From Papilionanthe hookeriana x Papilionanthe teres (Eukaryota > Streptophyta > Magnoliopsida > Asparagales > Orchidaceae), in the NCBI GenBank assembly GCA_022702705.1, contig CM040421.1, positions 72,162,121 through 72,226,120 of the forward strand: a stretch of 64,000 nt of DNA, written 5' to 3'. Shown in pieces: positions 24,601 to 36,911 of this stretch. The notes beneath the pieces were generated by a model. That model did not search any database and was not told the origin of the DNA. It worked only from the letters and a program-made list of their open reading frames with translations. The translations under genes and the position numbers were made by a program. Each line of letters opens with the position of its first letter. Position 1 is the first letter of the stretch.

Positions 24601-26396
24601 TGATCCCCGATAAATGCAACAGCGCCAAAAACATGGTACCGTCTGGTAAATGCGCTGATGATTTAGATATGAAACTTATGATTTTATAATATGGGATACT
24701 ACGCAAGTATACGTATCGTTTATCAAGCAATATAAGACTTTCTGATTAAGCCCCGAGATATCGAACCAACGGGGAAAATATGAAAATCTTTAAAGGAATC
24801 AGAAAATTATCTTTTTAGTTTCTTTAATTGTTTTTGAAAAAGTATGTCTTGATTTTGAAAAGTTTTGAAAGTTGATTTGTCTTTAGAAATTTTCTTAATA
24901 AAATGTTAAGCAAGAAATTTAAATTATAATAACTAATAACACTGTATGTAAAATACTATTAACTAGAATATCTTTTTCTTTTCTTTTATGAAGTAGTAAT
25001 AATTCTTAAAGTATTGTTGTGGAAGTATTCAAATTTGTTGTGACAGATAGAAGCAAATGTGTTCTTTACCCTTACTTGGTTCTATAAAGAACATAAGTTA
25101 ATTTGAAATTTATATTATTTTGAACATGGTTATGCAGGGAAGATACCAGTCTCTCACTCTAGAGTTCCCTCGATTCCCACCACCTGGGGCTAACTTCTCA
25201 TAACAAAACTCAAAACTTCAAACCAAATTAGGGGGTTTTAGCCTGTCACTCTAAATCCTCTAATTTTACTCCCTTTTATAAAAATATCTTCTAATATTAC
25301 ATTCAATTATATGGACTACAGTTCTCACCCATATAATATCATCTGATTCTTACTAACTTTTATGAGACAATACCGCATTGGATCTGACATAATCTCAAGA
25401 AGTTTTACAACTTAACAGGCCAAATTAAGAATTAAACAAAGTTTTTAGAATCAATCTTCACAACTTCTTCCAACTTTTAAACACTTATACTTTTCACAAC
25501 AATTCTCTTTAAATTAATTACTTCTTTATTTAAGAAAGAAAAAGATAAAGTAAACTACTCAGAATGCAATGAAAAAATATAAAAACACATTTATTTGAAA
25601 TTAAAAACAACGATAAGAAAAATAATAAACGAAAACAAGTATTAATAAACTAAATAAAACTAAACACTTATCTGAAAATCCTCTCCACAAGACTAAGGAA
25701 CTTCCTCTGAAACTTTGACTCTTCGGTAAACTACTTCTCAGAGCAAATCTCCCAACTCTGTTGACTCAGAATACAGACTTCAGACTTCAATAGAAACTAA
25801 ACTAAAAGAAAGAAAAGAAGTGGGAAGAAGAATGCTTCACTCCGACCCTTTTCTCCTTTCTACTCTCTACTCCTACTTTAAATAAAAACTTTTAAAATGC
25901 AGTGGAAGAACAATGGAAGTACTCTTCAAAATTCAGTGGAAGAGTCTCCTCAAATTGCCTCCTCTAAATCTTTCCTAAGACTCTCTTTAAGTAGTAAACC
26001 AAAAGGTGCCTTGGTGTCTCTTCAAAATGTGTTCAGATTCGATGTATCTACCAAGGAACGCACCCCTTCATTCAAACTTGCCGCCCAAAGGAAGTTATGG
26101 ACGTTACCACCAAGAGTTTCATCCCATCCCCTTTGAAATTGGCGCCAAATCCATTTGAATCTCAATTTTTAACTGTGGCGGCTAAGCGTCGGCCTAGCGG
26201 CGCTTAGCCACCAGTGCCAAATTTTTTATTTTTCATTTTCTTGCTCTAAATTTGATCCAATTTTGCTCCTTTCATCATGACCATCCATTTTCATCATACC
26301 TGCAAGAAAAACATAAAATACCTTCCATTAAAGTGCAATATCATTAAAAATAGGTATAAAAATGTGCATAAAATACTATATATTTTAAGTGTATCA
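24601..26396 (-). repeat. Z 3' LTR
   Basis: 1796 bases, the same order as the 5' LTR with scattered substitutions (about five differences in one 170-base stretch). TATA counterpart at 25876-25884. Confidence 0.95.
26176..26213. repeat. GC hairpin in the Z 3' LTR
   Basis: TGGCGGCTAAGCGTCG, loop GCCTAG, then CGGCGCTTAGCCACCA. Same hairpin with two unpaired or wobble positions. Confidence 0.9.
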
Positions 26397-26410
26397 AAAT
26401 CCCCAAACTT
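26397..26410 (-). promoter_or_regulatory. Z polypurine tract
   Basis: Minus strand AAGTTTGGGGATTT directly abutting the 3' LTR start TGATACAC. It primes second-strand synthesis in this family. Confidence 0.9.
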
Positions 26411-27839
26411 AAAATGTTACTTGTCCACAAGTGACAGTTAATCTCATAGAACATTTTAGCATGCAAATTATGTAATGAGTTTTTTAGGAAGATAACAAAA
26501 TTTTGTTCTAGAAATGAAATAGTCCAATTTAGAAAAAATTTCAGTAATTAAAACCAACATAAAGTTTAGAAAGTTCTTAAGTAAAATAAAATGATAAATA
26601 TAAGTCTCTATATACTTCAGAAATATTTGTAGATTTTTCAAAATATAGGATTCAAACATTTATTTTTCTCACTTAGAAATCTTTATTTGAAAAATAATTT
26701 TACATACTATATTACAACTTCAAGCTTTAGATTTTCTCTGAACTTATATCTTAAACTTTAGGTACGAAACCAATTTTTGATTAGGCCCTTAAATCCTCAA
26801 GCTTCTCCTCCCTTTTCATATACTATATTTTTCACTTTTTTTTTTAAAGGCAAGGATTACTATATCTGGATAGACCTTTAATGATTTTGAATTCCATCCT
26901 TCCATTTAAAATAAAGACCAGATATACATCTTTCACTTAAAAATCATAATAATAGTATCTGAAAATTACTCTTCAATAAAGAAATTTAAACTTTGAAGAA
27001 TAAAAATCAGATCTTCTATTTATCCAAAAATACAAAAGTTCTTACTAAAGATAGTTTAACTTTATTTAACACCTCTTCATTAAGAAAAATTTAACTTTAA
27101 GTTTTTCATGATTACTATAAATTTTAACTAAATTTTTTTATTCATTTCTATATTCAAAATTTTGTTCCCCTAATATAACTTCATGTAAATAATTGTTCTC
27201 AATCAAAAATTAGATTTATTTTTAAGTATTCTTGAGAATCAAATAAAATTTTAGGTTTTTGAAAATCTTTGTTTTTAAAATCCGCCCCAAACTTTAAATT
27301 TTTAATTAAGATAAAAACATTTAAGCATAAGAAATGATACATGGGTGAGAAATAAAAACTGACATATCATTCTTGCAGGAATTTTTAATATCCTAATATG
27401 TAAGTATAACAATTTAAATACAGGAGTATAATGAAATCAAATTTAGTTTTTCAAAACATTTTTTTTATATATAATAATAAGAAAAGTAAAAATTTCAGAA
27501 GACTTCTATAGTAGTGGAGGTTTTTAAAGCAAATACACACCAACTAAAATAACACGCTGATACAGATAACAGATGATAGTGGAATTTGAAGAATTTTAAA
27601 CATGTAGTTTTCCTAAGTAGAAGTTCATAATAGTGGTTTATAATTTCCTAATAGTTTTTGGAATTAAAAATACATACTACTAAAAACTCTGACATAACAT
27701 AAACATAAAAAATATTTACTATTACACACTACCACACAACAACATATAAATCAACAATAAAACAACAATAATACCTGAATATGCATAACAGATAAACAGT
27801 AGAACTACAATCTGCATACTATCAAGGTTTTCATCACAA
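26411..27839. other. Z 3' non-coding region up to X-A
   Basis: A-rich sequence between the polypurine tract and the X-A insertion. No coding signal was seen. Confidence 0.5.
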
Positions 27840-28390
27840 CACAATGTTGACCTCATTTTTGATGAGGTCTTCTCTTCTTCTCTTTAGTACTTAGGATCTA
27901 GCCTTAGGCTTTTCCTTTGACTATCCTAGAGGACTAGAAATGGGACCCACCACTTAGAAATTCAAACCCCTTCTTAACTCCTCGCAAACTCCACAAACTT
28001 GATTGTAGACCCCTAATCACCTAGAGGGTTGAAATCAAATGTGGAAGTTTAAAGGATGAGTTCCTATAGGAATCTTTGGCCTAGGATCGCCCCAGGTGGC
28101 ACTAGTCCAGTGAAGGGCCGACTTACACACACACTACACCTATACACTACACTTTCACACACCTCTTAAAAACACACCCATACCCAATTTGACCTCCTAA
28201 ATCATGCAGGTGATTCATATGGATGGTCTTTAACCCCTAAGCCCTTGGCTAAGAGGGTTAGGAACAACATAGTGGATACCTCAAATGAGTCCCTTCATAG
28301 CTCATGTGGGCTTGATATGGCTTCATGGCTCAACCAAAATGATTTCATTCCACTTACATTCACCCAAGCTTCAATTTTCCAAATTTTCAA

Positions 28391-28625
28391 TTTTTGATCC
28401 CCGGGACCCTACACCCACCTAACCTACCCAAAACCCTTGAAATTACCCAAATCTTCCAAAATTTCAAAATCACTCAAAATTCCCCAAAACCATTCCTAAA
28501 CATTTCCTCACCAATCAAATTAATCATCCATACCCAAAAATACCAAAAATTCAAAAAATACCTCCCAATACCCTCCAAATACCCAAAATACCCCTCTTAG
28601 CCAAAAACATCCAAAAATTCAGAAA
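28391..28625 (+). repeat. G-poor, A/C-rich tract of X-A
   Basis: In about 230 bases G is almost absent, and CCCAAA/CCAAAT words recur. A milder version (CCCAATT, CAACCC words) continues to about 29700. X-B shows the complementary G/T-rich pattern at 49500-50630. Confidence 0.8.
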
Positions 28626-30210
28626 ATTCCCAGAAAATTCCAGAAAATCCCAAATATTCTCAATTTCATTTTGTTTAACTACATTATGGGCCAATTTTGT
28701 CAATTTACCCCACTTTTATCAAAACCCCCAATTTGACCCATTTTAACCCACCAATGTCAAACCAAACCTACTCAATTGACCCAAATTCTGGTCCAATTCA
28801 ATTCTAAACTTCAATTCAACATCCCCAACACCAATCTAGACCAAATTCAAGCCCAATTTGATTGGCATTGGGATCCAATTTCACTTTTGGCCTTAAAGCC
28901 CAATTTGGACCCATGACCCAAACTTAGCCCAAACTCACCCAATTCAACTCCAATTAACCCCAAATCTTTTCTAAACCTTCCTTAACATTCCCATAAACAA
29001 AACACTAACATGATTTGCCCAAAATTTAGACCCAAACCCCACTCAAATTCAACCCAAAATCAAAAAGCCCAATTTTGACCTAAACCCAAACCTAGCCCAA
29101 ATAGACCCAAACCTCAAAATCAAAACCCAACCAAAGGCAAAACCTCTTTGAAACATTCCCATAAACATTTCCCAACATTAATTTTACATCAATTTCAACC
29201 CTAGCCCAACATTGGCCCAAGTTAGCCCAATTTGACCTACATTGGCCCACTTATCAAATAAACCCAAATTCAACCCAATTCAAACCCAAACCACCTTAAA
29301 TCTATTTCAAATTACTCATGAAACATCCCTAAACCAAAACCAACAATTATTTGGCCCAACCTTTTACAAAAATTCCCATCCATGAACTCATTCTTAAACC
29401 TAAAAGCCCACTTCCCTTAAACCTTCCTAAAAGCCCACTTCCTTCAAATTCAAAAGCTCAAGCCTATCCTAAAGCCCACATGAAATTTCTCCTTATCATC
29501 CCTTTGATTGAAATCATCCCTAAATCCTAAATTCATCATTGGATTATTCCAAAATTAAACCTCATGACAACTCTCACCAAAATGCCAAAAGTCACAAAAT
29601 CCATTTCCATGAAATTGAACCAACTTTTCCCTAAGCCACATGGAAGCCATGTATGAGCCATTCACAAGCCATATGAAGCCATGAAAGTTTGGCATGTGAC
29701 CATGCCATTAATGGTAAAAGGAGGGGCTCCTTTCCTAATCTTTCATTAAGCCTTTTTAACCTTATTCATGACACACACTAAACCATGTTTAGCCACCTCA
29801 TCATGGATAGAGACCACACCATTCTCTCTTGGTCGACCCAACCGATCCTCTCGGCCCAAAATCAGGCCATGGGGAGGTGCACCCAACCCAAACCAATGGG
29901 TTGACCAAATTGAAGCCAAAATGACCCCTTCCCCATTCCATTTTAATTCAGCCACTTTACACATGGCAATTGCCAATTGCTTGCACCAAGTCCCGACACG
30001 ACCCACATGACCTTCGAGGGTGACCCATGCTCGGCCGGCCGGCCACCCGACCGCCGGAAAACACCATGCCCGAGACTCGGGAGAGGCCAAGCTTTGGAAT
30101 TCTACCTTGCCGAGTCGCCCCATGCCCAATGGCCACCATGGTTGTTCTTCTCCTCACCTAAGCAATCGATCCCGACCCTCAACTCCCCCGGGAGGCCCTC
30201 CAGCCTCTCC

Positions 30211-30218
30211 TATTTAAA
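30211..30218 (+). promoter_or_regulatory. X-A TATA box
   Basis: TATTTAAA followed by CCCCTCACCCTCTCG. It is conserved at the matching place in X-B. The distance from the element start is 2.37 kb, which would be the U3 length if this is an LTR. Confidence 0.6.
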
Positions 30219-30633
30219 CCCCTCACCCTCTCGACCAAAGGAGGTGCTCGAACCAAACCTTAAGGAAACTCGCCAAAATCATTCCGGATCACTCTCCACA
30301 CATAGAGCACTTGATCCCCACCGAATTCCAGCCCAATTCCCTCCGACTGAGCTCAATTTCGAGCTCAAACTTTAGCCCAAAAACCAGGACACTTCTTCAC
30401 AGCTGAGCCAATCCCCAAATTGATTGGTCCTACACCTTCACTCGGACCAAGAGGAGAAGTTTCCCACCGAAAGCCCCATCTCCGAGCCACCCAGCTTGCT
30501 CCAGCCTCCAAGCTTTGTGATCGAGCCGTGGTCACTTTCATAGCTAGACGATTCACTGTGCCAAGGACTTCATCCGGAGCTTACTTGGACCCAATCGAAG
30601 GTGACACAACTCTCAGATCGAAGCTTCACTTCT

Positions 30634-30658
30634 CTGAGCAAAGGTATGGACTCCCTCT
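30634..30658 (+). promoter_or_regulatory. X-A leader splice donor block
   Basis: CTGAGCAAAG meets GTATGGACTCCCTC (junction at 30643/30644), preceded by GAAGCTTCACTT. Near-identical sequence occurs in X-B, about 430 bases downstream of the TATA box in each copy. Confidence 0.55.
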
Positions 30659-30839
30659 TCTTCCCGAGCTTCCAGAGATTCTCATTTTAATTTGAGTCAA
30701 TTTAAATGCATGTTTACCGTATGGATGTATTCGTCTCTTCAAGACAAATCCATAGAGCATAGGAACACAAAAATCCGTTCAGAATCGAGTGAGTTCTTAG
30801 GGTTAGAGTGTAGACGGTCACGGGATCGCACCAGTTGTA

Positions 30840-31018
30840 GACGATGACCAGGAACCGTCGGATTGCGCGTGTATCGGATGGACGGCTTGGATTGCGTCGG
30901 ACCGGCAGATGGTACGCGAACCGCGGGGCCCGGACGACCGAGTCGGATGGCGGCGCCGAACCGGGGAGCGACGCGTGTCGATTCGGAGCCGCCGAGGTCG
31001 AGTCGCCGCCGATGTGGA
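30840..31018. other. CpG-rich patch in X-A
   Basis: About 180 bases dense in CG dinucleotides (GCGGGGCCCGGACGACCGAG and similar) within AT-rich surroundings. X-B has a comparable patch at 48365-48480. No protein family is recognisable in it. Confidence 0.6.
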
Positions 31019-31059
31019 TAAGTAGAAAATTAGGTATTTTCCGATATATTTAAATACCG

Positions 31060-34000
31060 TAACTTCAAAAATGCATATCTTTGTGTAGAAAAATCACAAA
31101 AATAAAATAAAAATACCCTCTTGCTCGATGAACGAGAGGAGAATAATGTGGAAAAGAAATTAATTAATTTTGTCTAAGTACTTTATTTTTAATTAATTAT
31201 TTACTCCATGCATTGTTTTAATTCTCCATGCATTCATACAATTCACCATGGCATGAGACCATAGGGCTTTAAGCCTCCGAACTCGGGAACATTCCCCGAA
31301 TTTTCCAAGGTCGAGGCCATCTCTGTGAAAAGTTATTGATTTTTCAAATGCATGTTGTTGTTTTGAGTATTTTAATTCCAAAAATTAGCATGTTGTGAAA
31401 TAAATTCTAGGAAAATTTGGTGATGTTCCTTATGACCGAGAGAACCCTAGGAAAAATAGGACTTGAGTTAATTCACTCGGATTAACCCTAATCGGCCTAA
31501 ATACCCAAAATTGAACTTTAATTAATTAGAGTTAACCATAGATCAAATTGACTCGAAATCAATTCTCCACTGACCTTTAGGATCAGAGGAATCCACCATA
31601 AAAATTTCAAGTCAATTCGACTTGGTTAGCCCCATCAAATGGGTTGATTAAGCCACTTAGCCAAAATTAAACTTTAAAATTTCATAACTTTCAAAATACT
31701 TTTCAAAAATTCACCAAATTGGTTTTGAAGCCTCTATGATATAAGGGGAATTTAAAAAAATTAAAATTGCAATTTTCTAAAAAAGTTGATTTTTTATCAT
31801 TATTTTAATATTTTAATAATTAAAAAATAATAAAAATTACAAAAATAATAAAATTCACCAAAATGTCACATTTTGAATTCTAACCACTTAGGAACAAACC
31901 CCATATTTTTCTTATGTCTCTAGGTTGAGATATTAAATTTTAAAGCCTTGGGGTAATTTTTAAAATTAAAAAATACATTTTCTAGCATTTCCACTAAAAT
32001 AATTCCAATAAATTAAGAAAAAATTAGAAAATTGTAAAATTTGGTTCTCTAAAATCCTTGATATTAGAGAGAATTTTAAAAACTATAAAATTCATTTTTC
32101 AACTTATATTCTATTTTTAAATTAATTAATATTCCAGAACTTAAAATAATTTTAATAAATAAAATATAATTCAAAAAATCACAAAAATTGGTCCAAGTGG
32201 TCCTCTGGTCATTAGGAATGACCCATAATTTTCTTAAGAACAGAAACTTTCCCTTGGTTATATTATTAAATTTTCCTTGGAAATCCTTATTTTCCACAAA
32301 AAATAATTACATAAATAAATTAAATACAGAAAAATCACATTTTCTCCTCTAATGTCTTTATTGACATATGAGTGAAGTCACATAAAAATTTCAAATTCAT
32401 TTGAGCTCAATTTAGTGAGTTATGAAATTATTAAGCTTGAAGGGCAAAATGGTAATTAAAATTTTAACCCTTAATTAAAACTTTAGGCTTAATAAAATTA
32501 AAGAGTAAAAATATTTGATCCTAATCTGATTTGGATGATTGAAATTTAAATAATTAAAGGGTAGAAACCTATTAAACAATTCAACAATAATCGAAATGAA
32601 CTTTAGTTAAAATAATTAATTAAATTTGGAAGAATAATAAATTCGAATTATTAAAATAGTGGATGTTATTAGGAAGAAATTTGTTCTTTAATTTAAGAAT
32701 CCCTAAATTAATCATCTCAATAATATTTAATTCCTAATTAAAATGATAATCCAAGTTTAAGGTTTAAAATGCTAAAAGACTTAATCATTAAATTAAGTTA
32801 AGGTTAAATTATTTAAAGCAAACCCTTTTAAAATAAAATATTAAATTAAATTAAATTAAATTAAATTAAATTAAATTAAATTAAATTAAATTAAAAAATT
32901 AAATTAAATCAAATTAAATTAAATTAAATTAAAACAAATTAAATTAAATTAAATCAAATTAAATCAAATTAAATTAAATTAAATTAAAACAAATTAAATT
33001 AAATTAAATTAAATTAAATTAAATTAAATTAAATTAAATTAAAACTAAATCAAATTTAATTTAATTAAATTAAATTAAATTAAGCTAAAGCATATTATAT
33101 TAAATTAACTTAAATTAAATTAAATTAAATTAAACCACATTAAATTAAATTAAGTTAAGTTAAATCGAATTAAATTAAATATAACATTACCTAAGATATG
33201 AAGAATTCAAAATAAATCTAAAATAACTCGAACACTATTCCAAACTTAAATCTTTAATTTGAACTTAAATTTGAATCACAAATCATTAAATATCATTTCG
33301 CTTCTTAAGAGCTTTTACTATTATAACTCCTAAACTGAGTATCAAGTGAAATGTCACTTTACTCATAAGGATATTTAAACATCCTAATTCACCGAGCAAG
33401 AAATAAAACTTAACTTAAACGCCCTGGATGATTAATTCACCTCGCACAATAGAATTCATTTGGACTTAGTGACAATTCCCGAAATATCGAAAAGATGTTT
33501 AAGATTCGTCTTAAACACTTCCTCAATATGATGGAATGTCCTTAAGAACAAATCGAGCATAGTTGTTCTTCGGTGAAGAAAATCATCCTTAAAACCAAAA
33601 TCGAAGACCTAGACGTCATAGGAGCGACTAGCTATAGGATTAGGATTTTGGTAGAAAACCATAACCCTTCCCTTAGCCTTTACCTGAGAAATTGCTATAA
33701 ATGCTTAAATGCTCTAAATTGTATTTTAAGTGCAACTTGGGATGACGGAAAGACCCTCCGAGTACGCTTTTATTTTATTGCAATTTATCTTATTGCAATT
33801 CATTTACTCGTGTTGCACTTTATCTTTCTTGCATGATAAACAACACATTGCATGAAAACCTACACCTTTAGGATGTAAACCAAAACTGAAACCAAAACTA
33901 AATTAAAAGTCATTACAAGATAAAATTCACCGCCACAACATTTCAAAATATAAAACAACTCAAAATTTAATCACAAACGTAACAACAAAACTACAACTAC

Positions 34001-35238
34001 AACTAAACTAAAACGTCTTGTTGGATGATCGGGAATACCTCTGATGATGTAACCTACGTGTTGCTAACAGGATTTCCCACGGTCTAAATGAAAGTGTGGA
34101 ACTCATTCAGCTGAGTTTAGCAAATTCATCTGGACTAAGTGAATCCGATAAAAATAACGATGCCGGAAGGATGGAACCGTGGGATCTTAACCGGTGTTGT
34201 TATAATCAACTTTAAGATTTGTTTAATTAAAATATTAAAAAACACCCGGACTTTAAGATTTCTAAAACCAAACTTCTCTCTTCTCTTTTGATTACAATCT
34301 TCTAAAACCAAATCTCTCGCAACAACAAGGAGCTCGTGAGCATGGTGGGCAAGACGACCGTCGTCATCAAGAAAACATGAATCAGCTTCAAGAAAACTTT
34401 TCTTTAGTTTAAACAATCAACTCATAGGACTTCGAGGTAGTTTCGCTAAGTGCAACATAAATCCTCAACCTTTTTTAGGCATTTGCATTGCAAATTAAGC
34501 CCTAATCGGTCTTAGGACTCCGAGGTAGTCGTTTGGTACGACATAAACCCTCATATCTTCAAGGCTATTTGTATGATTTTATCATACAAATATAAGTCCA
34601 AATTAACTAAAATTGGCAAGATTGAAATATAAGATAATATTAGGACTTTCCTAAATTCAAGTCAAACAATAAGATAGTTGGGAAATTACCGAAGTTCGCT
34701 TCGAATCTGTGATTTCTCCTACCTTTCTTCCTTTGGATTCCCAAAATAAAAATGTTCAAAATTTGATCCATTCCCTATCGAAATTCCAAAAATTCAATCC
34801 TCGAAAACTTAAACTTTGAAATTCTCGAGAGCGTAACTACCGATTATTATCGAGAGTTTTCTTAGGTGATTCCCGTCACTTAAGATGTAATTAACTATGG
34901 GGCTTGCCCTTATAGGAATTTTAAGAACCTGGTAATATAAACCCTGCTTAATTCATTTAGATTAAGCAGGGGAATTTGTCGGCTTATAAAATTGGTTCGC
35001 AGACCAAACGGATGTCACAAATCTTCTAGTTTATTTAATTGAGCCCCATCATCAAGCAATGTGTTTATTCTTCGGGATAGATACATGGTTTGTGATACGG
35101 TGCTCGTTTATATAAACTATTTGGGATGTGAGATCAGTTTGATTTCATATCTTAAAATTTTCAAATTTAAAATTATTTTCAAAATCAAATATTACTTTTC
35201 AAATTATTTATTTAAATTAAAATTAAAGTACGCCGACA
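31060..35238. other. X-A AT-rich 3' part
   Basis: More than 4 kb without coding signal. It matches X-B over long stretches in inverse orientation (for example 33960-34200 against 45500-45790, and 34890-35150 against 23770-24050). Confidence 0.6.
32840..33179. repeat. (TTAAA)n microsatellite in X-A
   Basis: About 340 bases of a pentanucleotide TTAAA array with occasional variants (TCAAA, ACAAA). It is absent at the matching place in X-B, so it expanded in this copy. Confidence 0.95.
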
Positions 35239-35319
35239 CACAATCATCAAACAAAATACTAGATAAAGTATACAGTGAAACAACACATCAATACAACAAC
35301 TAAAACAAACAACATACAT

Positions 35320-36453
35320 CTACTCTTTATCCTCATCATCATCATCATCTTGCTCGTTCCAATCTCTGGATGGCACATAAGGTATATAGAATGAATGAGG
35401 TGGCATCTCAAAGACTCGATCTTCTCTAATCAGTCTATCCAAATATTGCTGATAATTTTCCTCATATTCATCATGTTTTACAATATATCTCAACATTATC
35501 CAGCTTACCATCCATATATCTCACATGCTCTCGAGTAAGACTCACTTTTTTCAAAATCTTTCTTAATAAACCAGTCTGTGAATTAGTAGATGACAAAGCA
35601 TGTGAAGTAGTAGCACGAGAAGCAGAAGCAGCAGAAGCCCTACCAAATCCTCCTCTCCAACCAAACTCTGAATGTACAGTGAAGCACCAACGTTTACACT
35701 GGTAATTGGTCTCGATGGCTGAAGTACCTCTTCCCGTGTTTCAAATTTCACTCCGCATCTTTCACATAGTGAATGAATCTAAGAAGGAAATCCCATACCC
35801 GTAGTCGTGGTTCGATCTAACACAGCTTCAAAACATAATAAAAAATTATGCTTCCAATATCAATAGGCTTCCCATGCCGAATACAATGGTTCAACACCGC
35901 TCTTTCTCTCGTCACTTCACTGGTATGACTTGAAGGTAACAACTTAGATGAGATAAAATAATGCCATGCCTTAGAAATGACATTCAATTTGGAAGCAGGA
36001 AAGTTCACTCTTCTATCATTTGTAATTTTCCAAAATCCTCTTCCATCAGTCAGAAACTCCATAATCTCATCTACTTCTCCTTCCGAAGGATGATAGTTAG
36101 AATAAAAACAGAACATGTCACTAGGTAGTCCTTAAAAAGTATTGATTTCACCAGAAGAAAAGTTTACTTCATGCCTCCTAACCATCACCTGATTTTCCTC
36201 TGCAGCACGTAAATTTGCATAAAATTCTCTTACCACGTAAACAACGAAGAACAACGGAGAAGCAAAAATAATTCTGCCAGTTTCTTCTTGCAATCATATC
36301 TTCAATCACTTCTCCTGGCTTACTAAACACTCGCTCAGGAATCAACTTACGTGATTGCAATGCATCGACGTATCGTTCCTCAGCCGTCAAACTAACAAAT
36401 TTGTTAGAATCAAACTTCGTCTTTTCTCGTGCATGCTTTGACTTTGGAGCCAT
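35320..36453 (-). pseudogene. Z post-pol frame 2: putative plant transposon protein domain
   Basis: Starts MAPKSKHAREKTKFDSNKFV at 36453, with LTAEERYVDALQSRKLIPER and DMIARRNWQNYFC. A frame change follows, then EVDEIMEFLTDGRGFWKITN, LNVISKAWHYFISSKLLPSS and SEVTRERAVLNHCIRHGKPI..IGSII. This is the order of the putative plant transposon protein domain found after pol in Athila elements, in the place where an env-like gene would be. The tail (YIPYVPSRDWNEQDDDDDE) is acidic. At least two stops or shifts break it. Function is unknown in the family. Confidence 0.75.
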
Positions 36454-36664
36454 CTATAAAAAATCACAAAAAATTCACCATAAATTTCAAAATCAAACTA
36501 AACTTACTAAATTATCTTCCAAAAGATATTTTCACTAAATCCAAGCAATTTATCAAGCTTTTCCTCAAATTTTCACCATGAATAGTGATTTTAAGATCTT
36601 CCAAAATGTACTCAAAATACATGGTGAAAATCAAAAATTTTTTACTTAGGAGTAGTGCTCTTAC
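36454..36664 (-). other. Candidate leader intron before Z post-pol frame 2
   Basis: On the minus strand, CCTTGAG meets GTAAGAGC at 36665/36664, and a T-rich tract ends TTATAG immediately before ATG 36453. Splicing would place the start codon at the exon edge. Length is 211 bases. Confidence 0.45.
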
Positions 36665-36831
36665 CTCAAGGAATCCAAATCTAACAATTTTTGTTGAGAT
36701 CGACACTTAAATGATTCACAATATGATACCCTAGGCTCCTCTTTCGCGGCAAAGCAAAGGTTGAAGACGATGGGGCGGTTAAAAATGACAATTTTCTGGT
36801 TTTTAACTTTTGTGAATCAATTTTCACGAAC

Positions 36832-36911
36832 TGGAGCCTAAGCACGAACTCTTGGAGCTTAGTCGCGAAATCTGGCCCGTGAGCGCCGGCATTCTGGCGC
36901 TTAGCCGCCAG
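36832..36911. repeat. Internal copy 2 of the Z GC hairpin, expanded
   Basis: GGAGCCTAAGCACGAAC at one end and TGGCGCTTAGCCGCCAGTAC at the other, with a GAGCGCCGGC insert between. It lies upstream of the candidate leader intron of post-pol frame 2. Confidence 0.7.

Larger units (their letters stand above)
27845..35238 (+). mobile_element. X-A: 7.4-kb giant LTR-like non-coding element, inserted in Z
   Basis: CACAA at 27840-27844 and 35239-35243 flank it exactly. It begins TGTTGACCTCAT and ends CGCCGACA. It is colinear with X-B in inverse orientation: shared landmarks include the GAGGTC start block, the TATA box, the splice donor block, a CpG-rich patch, GATGATCGGGAATACC / ACACGTAGGTTACC-type sequence, and CGCAGACCAAACGGATGTCA near the end. 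No terminal direct repeats inside it and no gag or pol motifs were found. That fits a solo LTR of very unusual length, or the LTR-like shell of a large retrotransposon derivative. Confidence 0.88.

Noticed and set aside
25897..26136. 79-residue open frame in the Z 3' LTR, repeated at 44932-45171
   Set aside because: Antisense to Z. Differences between the two copies are mostly amino-acid changing, so the openness is shared LTR ancestry, not selection.
28394..28600. Lys/Pro/Tyr-rich open frame in X-A
   Set aside because: A by-product of the G-poor tract, which lacks the stop triplets that need G.
29746..30695. Several overlapping open frames in the GC-richer part of X-A
   Set aside because: They occur on both strands, have low-complexity Pro/Ser/Arg composition, no known domain, and are not kept open in X-B.
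32840..33179. Telomere-like or satellite array
   Set aside because: TTAAA is not a plant telomere unit, and the array lies inside X-A with intact ends; a microsatellite is sufficient.
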